The notes: generated by a model not told the origin, from the sequence alone. A stretch of DNA of 64,000 nucleotides from Thioclava pacifica DSM 10166 (GCF_000714535.1 NZ_AUND01000012.1:496001-560000); one strand, 5' to 3'; numbered from the stretch's first letter, positions 16,982 through 25,622 are shown. A program made the numbers and translations.

Positions 16982-17010
16982 CCCCGCCGTGCCTAACGGC
17001 GGGGTCTTTT
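16982..17010 (+). terminator. Rho-independent terminator after ccrM
   Basis: CCCCGCCGT (16982-16990) and ACGGCGGGG (16996-17004) pair perfectly with loop GCCTA, followed by TCTTTTC. Confidence 0.9.
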
Positions 17011-17078
17011 CGTTTACCGCGACCGGGGCGAGGATGCGGCCTCCGGCGCTGGATCGCAACAAGCACCGAAGGGAGGCG

Positions 17079-17235
17079 GTGGGCTCTGCCCCCGTCGCCG
17101 GACGGCGACAATTAACAGGAAAAGAGGGGGCTCTGCCCCCGTCGCCGGACGGCGACAATTGACAGGGAAAGAGGGGGCTCTGCCCCCGTCTCCTGCGGAG
17201 ACTCCCCCGGGATATTTGATGCAATTGGAAAGCAG
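17079..17235. repeat. 47-bp tandem repeat (about three units) ending in a family intergenic palindrome
   Basis: The block CTCTGCCCCCGTC recurs at 17084, 17131 and 17178, an exact 47-bp period. Units 1 and 2 share ...GCCGGACGGCGACAATT(A/G)ACAGG(A/G)AAAGA. Unit 3 switches to TCCTGCGGAGACTCCCCCGGG then ATATTT, as in the element at 48585-48723. Each unit contains two nested hairpins (GGGGGCTCTGCCCCC and GTCGCCGGACGGCGAC). A degenerate right half (GAGGGGCAGCGCCC) lies near 17290-17303. It fills most of the 397-bp gap between ccrM and the MarR gene. Confidence 0.85.
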
Positions 17236-17311
17236 GCAGTTTGCGCTGCGACTACGTCATTTATCTTGGGGGCATGGCCGCAAGTCAGAGGGGCAGCGCC
17301 CGTTTTCGGTC

Positions 17312-17755
17312 TCAGCTTTCTTCGAGACGGGCGCGCAGCTCGCGCAGGACGGGCAAGGTCGCGCGGACCTTGTCAGGCCCCAGATCGCGCACGATGCCAC
17401 CGATGATCGGCATCAGAGAGGCGAGTGCGGCATCGCGGGCGCGCCGTCCCGAGGGCGAGAGCGACACCCATTTGCGTCGCGCATCGTCCCAGTCGGGGCG
17501 GATATGCACATGGCCGGCCCATTCGAGCTTGGCCAGCGTGTTCGTCATCGCGCCGCGCGTGACGTGGAGTGCCTCGGCCAACTGGGCGGGCGTGCGCTCC
17601 TCGTTGATATGTGCCAGCAGGTTCAGCACCGAGAAATGCGAGATTTCCATCCCCTTGGGCAGGGCGCGGCTGACAACGTTGCGCGCGAGCTGATCGGCCA
17701 TGAAGACCTCGGCGAAGAGCGTCGCCGCGAGCGGATCGGTCTCGGGGCTGCTCAC
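17312..17755 (-). CDS. MarR-family transcriptional regulator
   Basis: 147 residues, typical MarR length. The winged helix-turn-helix spans about 35-100: SHFSVLNLLAHINEERTPAQLAEALHVTRGAMTNTLAKLEWAG, followed by the wing IRPDWDDARRKWVSLSPSGR. Its start overlaps the stop of the upstream amidase gene (ATGA), so the two are co-transcribed. No operator is obvious. The ligand is unknown, and the target may be its own operon with the amidase and glutaredoxin. Confidence 0.92.
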   Translation of the reverse strand: MSSPETDPLAATLFAEVFMADQLARNVVSRALPKGMEISHFSVLNLLAHINEERTPAQLAEALHVTRGAMTNTLAKLEWAGHVHIRPDWDDARRKWVSLSPSGRRARDAALASLMPIIGGIVRDLGPDKVRATLPVLRELRARLEES

Positions 17756-18582
17756 GGTCCGTCGAAGCTCCGGTCATGAAAGAGCGAGCGCAGGCGGGTG
17801 CGCACTGCGCCGACCTGGGAGAGGTCGAGATCGACAAGCGTCACTCCGGGCTCGGTGCCGCCATCGGCCAGCACTTCACCCCAGGGCGCGACGGCCATCG
17901 AATGACCCCAGGTCCGGCGTGGCTTGTCGCCATGGGTGGCATGGCTGCCGCATTGCGCCGGCGCCAGCACGAAGCAGGTGTTCTCGATCGCGCGGGCGCG
18001 CACCAGCACCTCCCAATGCGCTTCGCCGGTCGTGTCGTTGAAGGCGGCGGGGATCGTGAGGATCTGCGCACCGCCCTGCGCCAGCGCGCGATAGAGATGC
18101 GGGAAGCGCAGGTCATAGCAGACCGACATGCCGATCTGGGCATATTTCGTGGGGGCGAGGACCGCTTCGCGCCCCGGGCGGTAACCCTCGGATTCGCGGT
18201 AGCGCTCGGTCTCGGACACGTCCACGTCGAACATGTGGATCTTGTCGTAGCGTGCCTTCACATCCCCCTTGCGCCCGATCAGGAAGGAGCGATTGGCAAA
18301 GCGTCCGTCATCATCCTCGGTCTTCAGGCAGAGCGAGCCGATCAGGACATAGACGCCGAGCTTTTCGGCTTCGGCACGGATCGCGGCGAGGGTCGGGTCG
18401 TGGCATTCGTGCTCGAGGACGCTGCGTTGATAGGCGCGATCCGACGAGATCAGGTTCGTGCATTCGGGCGTGGCAATGAATTGCGCGCCCGCGGCGGCGG
18501 CCTCGCGGATGAACTCGAGCGTCACCGGCAGGTTCTTTGCCGGATCGTCGGTCACCGAAAGCTGAATGAGTGCCGCCTTCAT
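17752..18582 (-). CDS. Nitrilase-superfamily amidase (Nit2-like)
   Basis: 276 residues from the ATG at 18582. It carries the Glu-Lys-Cys triad of carbon-nitrogen hydrolases: E40 in ATPECTN, K in RYDKIHMFDVDV (about 113) and C in IGMSVCYDLRFPHLYR (about 150). HMFDVDV and the closing WGEVLAD..EPG..LVDLDL fit the Nit1/Nit2 branch, which acts on deaminated glutathione or omega-amides in the cytoplasm. Next to a glutaredoxin gene (4 bp gap), a glutathione-repair role is attractive: this pair is common in Rhodobacteraceae. The exact substrate is inferred. Confidence 0.88.
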   Translation of the reverse strand: MKAALIQLSVTDDPAKNLPVTLEFIREAAAAGAQFIATPECTNLISSDRAYQRSVLEHECHDPTLAAIRAEAEKLGVYVLIGSLCLKTEDDDGRFANRSFLIGRKGDVKARYDKIHMFDVDVSETERYRESEGYRPGREAVLAPTKYAQIGMSVCYDLRFPHLYRALAQGGAQILTIPAAFNDTTGEAHWEVLVRARAIENTCFVLAPAQCGSHATHGDKPRRTWGHSMAVAPWGEVLADGGTEPGVTLVDLDLSQVGAVRTRLRSLFHDRSFDGP

Positions 18583-18586
18583 TGCC

Positions 18587-18844
18587 TCACCCTGCCAGCA
18601 TCGGATCGAGCTTGCCCGCATGTTCGAGCGCATGCAGCTCGTCGCAGCCGCCGATACCTTCGCCGCCGATGAAGATCTGCGGCACGGTGCGGCGGCCATT
18701 GGCGCGCTGCATCATCTCGGCGCGCAGCTGCGGCTCGCGGCCGACATCGGTTTCCTCATAGGCGATGCCCTTCTTGTCCAGAAGGCGCTTGGCCATGATG
18801 CAGAAGGGGCAGGTGCGGGTGACGTAGATTTCGACGCGTTTCAT
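18587..18844 (-). CDS. grxC: Glutaredoxin 3-type
   Basis: 85 residues, a complete dithiol glutaredoxin. The active site is CPFC at 12-15; TVPQIFI near 53-59 contains the cis-proline, and GGCDEL near 66-71 binds glutathione. It reduces disulfides at the expense of glutathione in the cytoplasm. It sits between comF (35 bp upstream) and the Nit2-like amidase (4 bp downstream), all on the minus strand. Confidence 0.95.
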   Translation of the reverse strand: MKRVEIYVTRTCPFCIMAKRLLDKKGIAYEETDVGREPQLRAEMMQRANGRRTVPQIFIGGEGIGGCDELHALEHAGKLDPMLAG

Positions 18845-18879
18845 TCTCAATTCCCTATGGTCTGCGAGACTATAGGGAT

Positions 18880-19644
18880 TTAGGGCGGCTTCGCAACGCG
18901 CGCCAGTGTCACAATGCAGACCCGGGTTGCACCAGCCTCCAGTGCGGCGTCTGTCGCGGCGCAAAGCGTGGCGCCCGAGGTCATCACATCGTCGACGATC
19001 AGGAGCGCGCGGCCTGCGAGTCTCCCGGAATGACGTGGGTTGATCCGGATCGCGCCGTCGAGATTGGCAAGCCTTTCCTCGCGGCTCTTTCCTTTTTGGC
19101 TCGCAGTGGGGCGGGCGCGCAGAAAGAGATCGGCGCAATGGTCCAGTCCGCCACGCCTTGCGAGCGCGCGGGAGAGTTCGGCGGCCTGATTGAAGCGTCG
19201 CTTGAGCAGCCGCAGCCGGTGCAGCGGGATCGGTGCGATCAGCATATCCGGGCTCAGGAGTGGGCTGGCCGCGCTGGCCAACCAATCGGCAAGCGGCGGG
19301 ACCAGATCGAGCCGGTCTCCATGTTTGAGAGCGAGCACCAGATCGCGTCCCGTACCTGAATAATGCATGACCGTGCGCCCCTGCGTCCAAGGACGGGGAT
19401 GGATCAGGCAATCGTCGCAGAGGATGCGTTCGCCCTCTGCCTGGCCGGGAAGCGGCGTGCCGCAGGCGTCGCAGACCGTGCCGCGCGCGAAGTCCGTCTG
19501 GGACCAGCAGGAAGCGCATAGGCCGAACTCGGAGCCGACCGCCTCGCCGCAGGCAATGCAGCGCGGCGGGAAGAGCGCGCGCAATCCGACGCGCCCAGCC
19601 GCTAGCATCCGGCCCCGAACAGAGTTAAGGATTGCCCCCGACAT
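18880..19644 (-). CDS. ComF-family phosphoribosyltransferase-like protein
   Basis: 254 residues. An N-terminal double zinc ribbon has four CxxC pairs (C29/C32, C43/C46, C58/C61, C76/C79), followed by a type I phosphoribosyltransferase domain ending in the PRPP loop LIVDDVMTSGATL. ComF proteins act in DNA uptake or, as GntX-like proteins, in less clear roles. The chosen ATG shares its CATG with the divergent methyltransferase start. An internal Met at residue 13 (19608) would leave room for a promoter, so the true start may be there. Confidence 0.9.
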   Translation of the reverse strand: MSGAILNSVRGRMLAAGRVGLRALFPPRCIACGEAVGSEFGLCASCWSQTDFARGTVCDACGTPLPGQAEGERILCDDCLIHPRPWTQGRTVMHYSGTGRDLVLALKHGDRLDLVPPLADWLASAASPLLSPDMLIAPIPLHRLRLLKRRFNQAAELSRALARRGGLDHCADLFLRARPTASQKGKSREERLANLDGAIRINPRHSGRLAGRALLIVDDVMTSGATLCAATDAALEAGATRVCIVTLARVAKPP

Positions 19645-20479
19645 GGATACGCCGCCCCTTCTTACCGACCGCGAGGCCCTGATCCGCCATCGCCAACGCG
19701 CCACTCGCGCGCCCGAGCTGTTCTTGCACGAGGACGCGGCGGCCGAGCTCGATGAAAGGCTGCAAGAGGTTAACAGAACCTTTACAGCGCCTGCCCTGAT
19801 CGCGGCTTTCCCCGATCCGTGGCGTGAAATCCTGCCCGATGCGAAAGTGGTCTCGGACGATGAGGTGCTCGACCTGGAAGAGGGCGCGCATGATCTGGTC
19901 GTCCACGCGATGTGTCTGCACTGGGCGAATGATCCCGTCGGGCAGATGGTGCAGGCGGCGCGTGCGCTCAAGCCAGATGGGCTTTTCCTTGGTGTGATGT
20001 TCGGTGGGCAGACCCTGACGGAGCTGCGAGCGGCGCTGGCGCAGGCGGAGGCCGCGATCACCGGCGGGCTGAGCCCGCGCGTGTTGCCGATGGGCGAGAT
20101 CCGCGATCTCGGCGCGCTGATCCAGCGGGCGGGGTTTGCGCTGCCGGTGGCCGACGCGGTGACGCGCAAGGTGACCTACGAGACACCTTTGCGGCTTCTG
20201 TCGGATTTGCGGGCGATGGGCGAGACCAATGCGCTGGCCTCACGCAACCGCCGTTTCCTGCGGCGCGACGTTCTGGCCGAGGCGCTGCGGCTCTATTTCG
20301 AGACTTACCAGGAACCCGATGAGCGGGTGCGCGCGACCTTCGAGATGGTTTGGCTCACCGGATGGAAACCACATCCGACCCAGCCAAAACCGTTGCGCCC
20401 CGGCTCGGCTGCGCAGCGGCTCGCCGATGCGCTGGGCACGATGGAATTGCCGGCAGGACAGAAACCCGGTCAGCCCTGA
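19643..20479 (+). CDS. SAM-dependent methyltransferase, BioC/NDUFAF5-like
   Basis: 278 residues. The protein has a class I methyltransferase core with a degenerate early motif and a clear HAMCLHWANDPVGQMVQAARALKPDGLFLG segment, as in BioC and the mitochondrial complex I assembly factor NDUFAF5. The N-terminus (LTDREALIRHRQRA...FLHEDAAAELDERL) also matches this group. The target may be a complex I subunit or a malonyl-ACP-like substrate; I cannot tell. It is divergent from comF, with overlapping start codons at the shared CATG (19642-19645), and converges on otsA with no gap. Confidence 0.8.
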   Translation: MDTPPLLTDREALIRHRQRATRAPELFLHEDAAAELDERLQEVNRTFTAPALIAAFPDPWREILPDAKVVSDDEVLDLEEGAHDLVVHAMCLHWANDPVGQMVQAARALKPDGLFLGVMFGGQTLTELRAALAQAEAAITGGLSPRVLPMGEIRDLGALIQRAGFALPVADAVTRKVTYETPLRLLSDLRAMGETNALASRNRRFLRRDVLAEALRLYFETYQEPDERVRATFEMVWLTGWKPHPTQPKPLRPGSAAQRLADALGTMELPAGQKPGQP

Positions 20480-21826
20480 TCAGCCCAGAGCGGTCAGGAA
20501 CGCGTTCGACCACCAATGCACATCCTGACGGGTCAGGCCGTCGAGCAACGCGCGATGTCGCTCGCGCCGTTCGCCGCGCGACATCATCAGGGCGGTCAGC
20601 ATCGAGGTCGCCATCTGTTCGGTGTCATGCGGATTGACCAGCAGAGCGTCGGTCATCTGTTCGGCGGCGCCCGCGAATTGGGACAGGATCAGCACGCCGG
20701 GGTCGTCGGAGTTCTGGGCTGCCACGAATTCCTTCGCTACGAGGTTCATCCCGTCCATCAGCGGTGTGACCAGCGCGACCTGAGAGGCGCGATAAAGACC
20801 GGCCAGAACCTCGCGCGGCACGGGCCGGTTGATGAAGCGGATCGGAGCCCATTGGATATCCGCGAATTGCCCGTTGATACGACCCGAGAGATGCTCGGTC
20901 TCCTCGCGAATGTCGTCATAGGCCTGCACGCCTTCGCGGGTCGGCGGCGAGATTTGCAGCAGCGAGACATGACGATGCCATTCCTCATGCCGGTCCAGAA
21001 ACTCGCCAAAGGCGCGAAACCGATGCGGCACGCCCTTGGAATAATCGAGCCGGTCGACGCCGATCATCAGGCTGCGGTCGGGCTTGAGAATGCCCGAGGG
21101 CAGTTTCTCGATTTCGCGCGCGGCCAGCTCGGTGAATTCGGCGGTGTCGATGCCGATCGGAAAGGCCGCAATTCGACACTGTCTCGGCGCAAGATGGATG
21201 AATCCGTTGCCCAGATCGCTCCCTTCACCGATCTCGACCATGGAGGCGAGGCAGGCGCGCACGTCACGCTCGGCCTGCAAGCCGACGAGGTCGTAGTTCG
21301 ATAGCCACTGGCAGACCTCGCGCCCGTTGGGCAGAGCCTGCATCGAGATCGGGCCGGGGAAGGGCGTGTGCAGGAAGAAGCCGATCGGGTTCTGAATGCC
21401 GAGAACGCGCAGCTCGTAGGCGAGGGGCAGCAGGTGGAAATCATGCACCCAGATCCGGTCGTCGGGCTGGATCATCGGCGCGATCAGCTTCGCGATCCGC
21501 CGATTCACCTGCTTGTAGGTGTTCAGATAGTCTTGATGGATCTCCATCAGGTCGGTGCGGCCATGAAAGAGCGGCCAGAGGACCGAGTTCGAATAGCCCG
21601 CGTAATAGTTCTCCTGCTCTTCCTCGGTCAGGTCGAAGCAGAAACGCTTGAACGGCCCACCTTCGATCTCGCGCAGGCAGGTGTCGGGCTTCTCTGCGAT
21701 CTCGCCGGAAGTGCCGATCCAGATCCCGCCGGTTTCGCTCAGCACATCGCCGAGTGCGACCACGAGCCCGCCCGAGGGGTTCGCCCCGGTCGGGATCCGG
21801 TTCGACAGACAAATCAGACGGCCCAT
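20480..21826 (-). CDS. otsA: Trehalose-6-phosphate synthase
   Basis: 448 residues, family 20 glycosyltransferase. It joins UDP-glucose and glucose-6-phosphate to trehalose-6-phosphate in the cytoplasm. Family marks: LSNRIPTGANPSGGLV at the N-terminus, the sugar-phosphate contacts WPLFHGR and WVHDFHLLPLAYELR, GVDRLDYSKGVPHR in the middle, and MDGMNLVAKEFVAAQ near the end. The start at 21826 has a strong GGAGGTG site. otsB precedes it by 2 bp, so the whole trehalose pathway is one unit, as expected for osmotic protection. Confidence 0.97.
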   Translation of the reverse strand: MGRLICLSNRIPTGANPSGGLVVALGDVLSETGGIWIGTSGEIAEKPDTCLREIEGGPFKRFCFDLTEEEQENYYAGYSNSVLWPLFHGRTDLMEIHQDYLNTYKQVNRRIAKLIAPMIQPDDRIWVHDFHLLPLAYELRVLGIQNPIGFFLHTPFPGPISMQALPNGREVCQWLSNYDLVGLQAERDVRACLASMVEIGEGSDLGNGFIHLAPRQCRIAAFPIGIDTAEFTELAAREIEKLPSGILKPDRSLMIGVDRLDYSKGVPHRFRAFGEFLDRHEEWHRHVSLLQISPPTREGVQAYDDIREETEHLSGRINGQFADIQWAPIRFINRPVPREVLAGLYRASQVALVTPLMDGMNLVAKEFVAAQNSDDPGVLILSQFAGAAEQMTDALLVNPHDTEQMATSMLTALMMSRGERRERHRALLDGLTRQDVHWWSNAFLTALG

Positions 21827-21828
21827 GC

Positions 21829-22575
21829 TTACACCTCCACGGCAGCGGCGAGCCAATCGCGCAGGTTGCGCGGCTCTGCCAAGTGATAACGCGCGGCGCT
21901 TTCCCCGTCACCGATCTTGATGCCGTAGCCATCGTGTGCCTCGGCCCAGGCGAGCGCGGGTTCGTCAGTGGTGTCATCTCCGGCATAGACGGGAGCACGA
22001 CCGGCAAACTGCGGAAGCTGTGTCAAAAGCGCGAGCGCGCCATCCTTTGAAAATCCGTCAGGGCGCAGTTCCACTGCCATCTTCGCGGGTTGGATCGCGA
22101 AGGCCGGGAAGCGTTCGGCGAGGGTCTCGGCAAAGCGCTCCACCTCGTCCTGCCGGGACGGATCGGAGCGGAAATGGAGCGCGCCGCCATGGCTCTTTTC
22201 CTCGTATAAAAGACCCTGTTCCTGCGCAAAACCGGCCAGTTCGGCCTGGAGCTCCGCCAGATCGGCCGGGCTTTCCTCGAGCGGGGGCGTCATGCCGCGC
22301 GCCTCGGCGCCATGGCTTCCGACCATCAACCCGTCATAGCCTTGGAGGAACCGCTCCAACTCGTGCAGCGAGCGGCCGGAGACGACAGCAAGCGCACCGT
22401 TGAGCTGCTCGGAAAGATGGGCGAGCACTTGCGGCAGATTTTCGGGGATCACCACCGCATCCGGCCGTGGTGCGATTTCCACAAGACATCCGTCGAAATC
22501 GAGAAACAGCGCGTCCCCGTCGGGATCGAGCGCGGGCGGGGCCGGTTTCTTGCCGGTCAAGTCATCCATTGCCAT
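21829..22575 (-). CDS. otsB: Trehalose-6-phosphate phosphatase
   Basis: 248 residues, HAD superfamily. It removes phosphate from trehalose-6-phosphate. Motif I is LDFDGCLVEIA with D26 and D28 as nucleophile and acid; the next residue pair is GC where most OtsB have GT. Motif II is in VVSGRS (about 63-68), and GDDTTDEPA near 195-203 is motif IV. The otsA gene follows at 2 bp. The first gene of the trehalose unit, it is divergent from hemH with 113 bp between starts. Confidence 0.95.
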   Translation of the reverse strand: MAMDDLTGKKPAPPALDPDGDALFLDFDGCLVEIAPRPDAVVIPENLPQVLAHLSEQLNGALAVVSGRSLHELERFLQGYDGLMVGSHGAEARGMTPPLEESPADLAELQAELAGFAQEQGLLYEEKSHGGALHFRSDPSRQDEVERFAETLAERFPAFAIQPAKMAVELRPDGFSKDGALALLTQLPQFAGRAPVYAGDDTTDEPALAWAEAHDGYGIKIGDGESAARYHLAEPRNLRDWLAAAVEV

Positions 22576-22632
22576 GTGTAGAACGTAAGTGATCCTGTCC
22601 CGGTTGAATAGGCCGCATTGGCACTGATCGGG

Positions 22633-22652
22633 AAACCCGTTAAGTCGGGTTT
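22633..22652 (+). other. Stem-loop in the hemH upstream region
   Basis: AAACCCG (22633-22639) and CGGGTTT (22646-22652) form a 7-bp perfect stem with loop TTAAGT, 37 bp before hemH. No T run follows. It lies in the shared upstream region of otsB and hemH and could be a leader hairpin or a protein-binding palindrome. Confidence 0.4.
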
Positions 22653-22688
22653 AGGTTCCGCTGAAAAAGACGACAGGACAGTGACAAG

Positions 22689-23744
22689 ATGACGAAAGAC
22701 GCAAATCCGCGCCTCGCCCATGCCCCCGCCGATCATCCCCCCGTTCCGGAGGCGAAGATCGGCCTGCTCGTCGCCAATCTCGGCACGCCCGACGCCACCG
22801 ATTACTGGTCGATGCGCCGCTATCTCAACGAGTTCCTCTCGGACAAGCGCGTGATCGACTACCCGGCGTGGAAATGGCAGCCGCTGCTGCAACTCATCAT
22901 CCTGTCGAAGCGCCCGTTCACCTCGGGCGCCAATTACAAGATGATCTGGAACAACGAGGCCGACGAGAGCCCGCTGATGACGATCACCAAGCAGCAGGTC
23001 GCGAAGCTGCGCGATGCGGTCTCGGCGCGCTATGGCCAAGAAGTCATCGTCGATTACTGCATGCGCTACGGTAACCCTTCCACGCAGTCGGTCGTGGACA
23101 AGATGGTCAAGCAGGGCTGCGAAAAGATCCTGTTCCTGCCGCTTTACCCGCAATATGCAGGCGCGACCTCGGCCACTGCGAATGACCAGTTCTTCCGTGC
23201 GCTGATGAAGCAGAAGCGTCAGCCGGCTGCGCGTGTGGCCCCGGAATATTTCGACAAGCCGTCCTATATCGAGGCGCTCGCGCAATCGGTGGAGCGGGTC
23301 TATTCCACGCTCGACGAGAAGCCCGACGTGCTCGTGGCCTCTTATCACGGGATGCCGCGCCGCTACCTGATGGAAGGCGACCCCTACCATTGCCAGTGCC
23401 AGAAGACCTCGCGCCTGCTGCGTGAACGGCTCGGCTGGGACAAGGACGGGATCGACACCACCTTCCAGTCGGTCTTCGGCACCGAAGTCTGGCTCAAGCC
23501 TTACACGGTCGAGCACGTCGCCGAGCTCGCCAAGCAGGGCAAGAAGAACATCGCCGTCATCTCGCCCGCCTTTAGCGCCGATTGCATCGAGACGCTCGAA
23601 GAGATCAATGGCGAGATCCGCGAGGCCTTCGAGGAGGCCGGTGGCGAGAAATTCACCTACATTCCCTGCCTCAACGATGACGACCTGCATATCGATGCGC
23701 TGATGGAAGTTGTCGGGGAAAACCTCGCCGGCTGGATCGCTTGA
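22689..23744 (+). CDS. hemH: Ferrochelatase
   Basis: 351 residues, full length. It inserts Fe2+ into protoporphyrin IX, the last step of heme synthesis, at the inner face of the membrane. Landmarks: VANLGTPDATDYWSMRRYLNEFL near the N-terminus, LPLYPQYAGATSAT, the metal-binding His in ASYHGMPRRY (about 218-226) and the catalytic Glu in SPAFSADCIETLEEI near 300. CQCQKTSRLL suggests extra cysteines of the kind found in [2Fe-2S]-bearing or CX-rich ferrochelatases, but no four-cysteine cluster site is evident. Confidence 0.97.
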   Translation: MTKDANPRLAHAPADHPPVPEAKIGLLVANLGTPDATDYWSMRRYLNEFLSDKRVIDYPAWKWQPLLQLIILSKRPFTSGANYKMIWNNEADESPLMTITKQQVAKLRDAVSARYGQEVIVDYCMRYGNPSTQSVVDKMVKQGCEKILFLPLYPQYAGATSATANDQFFRALMKQKRQPAARVAPEYFDKPSYIEALAQSVERVYSTLDEKPDVLVASYHGMPRRYLMEGDPYHCQCQKTSRLLRERLGWDKDGIDTTFQSVFGTEVWLKPYTVEHVAELAKQGKKNIAVISPAFSADCIETLEEINGEIREAFEEAGGEKFTYIPCLNDDDLHIDALMEVVGENLAGWIA

Positions 23745-23806
23745 CGCTTGAAATGACGTAACGTCTCGGGTCTGCTGACGCCTGAAAGGCTTCGCAGGTT
23801 CGGGAC

Positions 23807-24490
23807 GTGACGGCAGCTAGGGATTCAGGCGAGAGGGGCGGGATCATACGCCGGATCGTGGCGCAGATCACTGGATTAGCGATCGCGCTTTTCGCGCGCT
23901 TCATCACCTCGCCGCGTGTCTATTATGCCGCCCCGCCCCATCCCGACCGGCAAACCGTCTATTTCGCCAATCACCGCTCGAATGCCGATACGGTCCTGAT
24001 CTGGACGGTCCTCGGGGCCGCGACGCGAGCGCGCACGCGCCCTGTTGCAGCCGCCGATTACTGGCTGAAATCGCCACTGAGGAAATTCATCGGGCTCGAT
24101 GTGTTCAACGTCATCCCGATCGAGCGCCTGCGCGAGAATCGCAGCGAGAACCCGGTCGAGAAGATGCTCGCCGCGCTCGAAACCGGGGTGTCGCTGATCA
24201 TCTTCCCCGAAGGTCGACGCAACGAGAGCGAGGCGCCTTTGCTGGACATGCGCCCCGGCATCTATCACCTCGGGCAAGCGCGCCCCGAGCTTGAGTTTGT
24301 CCCTGTCTGGATCGAGAACCTCAACGGCGTTCTGCCGCGTGGCTCGATCATTCCGGTGCCGCTCTTGTGCACCCTGGCTTTCGGCGCGGCGCTGAGGGTC
24401 GATCCGGACGAGGGCCGCGATGCTTTCATGGCGCGTGCCCGAGCGGCGCTCCTTGCGCTTGCCCCCGAGGAGGTGCGCGATGGATCCTGA
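23807..24490 (+). CDS. 1-acyl-glycerol-3-phosphate acyltransferase-like (PlsC family)
   Basis: 227 residues, GTG start. The acyltransferase motif I is NHRSNADT (HX4D) near 55-62, motif III is FPEGRRNESEA near 134-144. One N-terminal hydrophobic segment (about 20-38) anchors it at the membrane. It would add the second acyl chain to lysophosphatidic acid. The next gene, a CDP-diglyceride synthase homologue, overlaps its stop by 11 bp, so the two consecutive phospholipid steps are coupled. This may be a second copy besides the housekeeping plsC. Confidence 0.87.
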   Translation: MTAARDSGERGGIIRRIVAQITGLAIALFARFITSPRVYYAAPPHPDRQTVYFANHRSNADTVLIWTVLGAATRARTRPVAAADYWLKSPLRKFIGLDVFNVIPIERLRENRSENPVEKMLAALETGVSLIIFPEGRRNESEAPLLDMRPGIYHLGQARPELEFVPVWIENLNGVLPRGSIIPVPLLCTLAFGAALRVDPDEGRDAFMARARAALLALAPEEVRDGS

Positions 24491-25427
24491 CCTGCTCCGC
24501 ATCTTCGGTGGACTTTTCCTCGCACTGCTCGCCGCGACACTGGGCGGGCAGGTGTTGCGCTGGCAATTCTCGCGCGGCGGCAGCACGGCAATGATCGAGA
24601 GGCTCAATGCCCGCATCCGCGGCTGGTGGGTGATGATCGTGCTGCTCGGGGTCACCTTCGTACTCGGCAAGGGCGCGGTGGTGCTGCTCTTCGCGTTCGC
24701 CTCCTTCAGCGCCCTGCGCGAGTTTCTCACGCTTACCCGCCGCAGCCGTGCCGATCACTCCACGCTTGTTGCGAGTTTCTTCGTCGTGTTGCCGATCCAG
24801 TATGTCGCGGTCTGGCGGGACTGGTATGGGTTCTATGCGATCTTCATCCCGGTCTATGCCTTTCTCGGCCTCCCGATCCTTTCGGTGATCCGCGCGCGCA
24901 CCGATCATTACCTCACCCGCGTCGCGCAGACCCAATGGGCGCTGATGATCGCGGTTTTCTGCATGAGCCACGTGCCCGCGCTTCTGGTGCTGCGGATTCC
25001 CGGATACGAGGATCGCTCGCTGATGCTGATCGTGTTCCTGCTGATCGTCGTTCAATCGGGCGATCTGCTGCAATTCGTCTGGGGAAGGCTGCTGGGGCGC
25101 CGCAAGATCGCGCCGGAAGTGTCGCGCTCGAAGACATGGGAGGGGTTTGCGGGCGGCGTGCTGAGTGCGAGTCTGATCGGGGCGGCGCTTTACTGGATCA
25201 CGCCGTTCACGCCCATTCAGGCCTGGGCGATGGCCCTTGTGACCGCTGCGATGGGGAGTTTCGGCAGGCTGGTGATGTCTGCGATCAAGCGTGAGCGTGG
25301 CGTGCGCGAATGGGGTCACCTGATCGAGGGGCAGGGCGGCGTGCTTGACCGTCTCGACTCCGTCGTCTTCGCGGCGCCGGTCTTTTTCCACCTCACGCGG
25401 TTCTTCTGGCAATCCGCCGGGGGCTGA
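24480..25427 (+). CDS. Phosphatidate cytidylyltransferase (CdsA-like)
   Basis: 315 residues with about seven to eight membrane segments. The family signature near the C-terminus is VSRSKTWEGFAGG (about 217-229) followed by GSFGRLVMSAIKRERGVREWG and GGVLDRLDSVVF, all expected for CDP-diglyceride synthases. The enzyme makes CDP-diacylglycerol from phosphatidate and CTP. It overlaps the plsC-like gene by 11 bp. The linked pair resembles the ynbA-ynbB-type accessory phospholipid operons more than the housekeeping frr-uppS-cdsA cluster, which is absent here. Confidence 0.88.
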   Translation: MDPDLLRIFGGLFLALLAATLGGQVLRWQFSRGGSTAMIERLNARIRGWWVMIVLLGVTFVLGKGAVVLLFAFASFSALREFLTLTRRSRADHSTLVASFFVVLPIQYVAVWRDWYGFYAIFIPVYAFLGLPILSVIRARTDHYLTRVAQTQWALMIAVFCMSHVPALLVLRIPGYEDRSLMLIVFLLIVVQSGDLLQFVWGRLLGRRKIAPEVSRSKTWEGFAGGVLSASLIGAALYWITPFTPIQAWAMALVTAAMGSFGRLVMSAIKRERGVREWGHLIEGQGGVLDRLDSVVFAAPVFFHLTRFFWQSAGG

Positions 25428-25597
25428 GACAGCTGGGCGGCGATTGCAAAGCGCATCATGCCGCGCTTCGATCTCGATAAAACTCGACCCTATTCAGGCC
25501 CAGAACTTACGTTTCGATGCGCTCTGCACGCGTTTGGATCGGCGAGAACATGCCGAAATGCTTCGCTTTTCTGAAAACTTTTGCAATATGCGACATC

Positions 25598-25622
25598 CCG
25601 CCTCACGGACTCGTGAGGGCGG
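25598..25622. other. Stem-loop in the 288-bp gap after cdsA
   Basis: CCTCACG (25601-25607) and CGTGAGG (25612-25618) pair around GACT, with flanking GC pairs. It lies in the gap 25428-25715, where I see no credible coding frame. No T run follows, so terminator activity is doubtful; it could be part of the leader of the 98-residue secreted protein. Confidence 0.4.

Noticed and set aside
17079-17235. 47-bp tandem repeat as a CRISPR array
   Set aside because: There are no variable spacers: the units follow each other directly and contain nested palindromes. No cas genes lie nearby.
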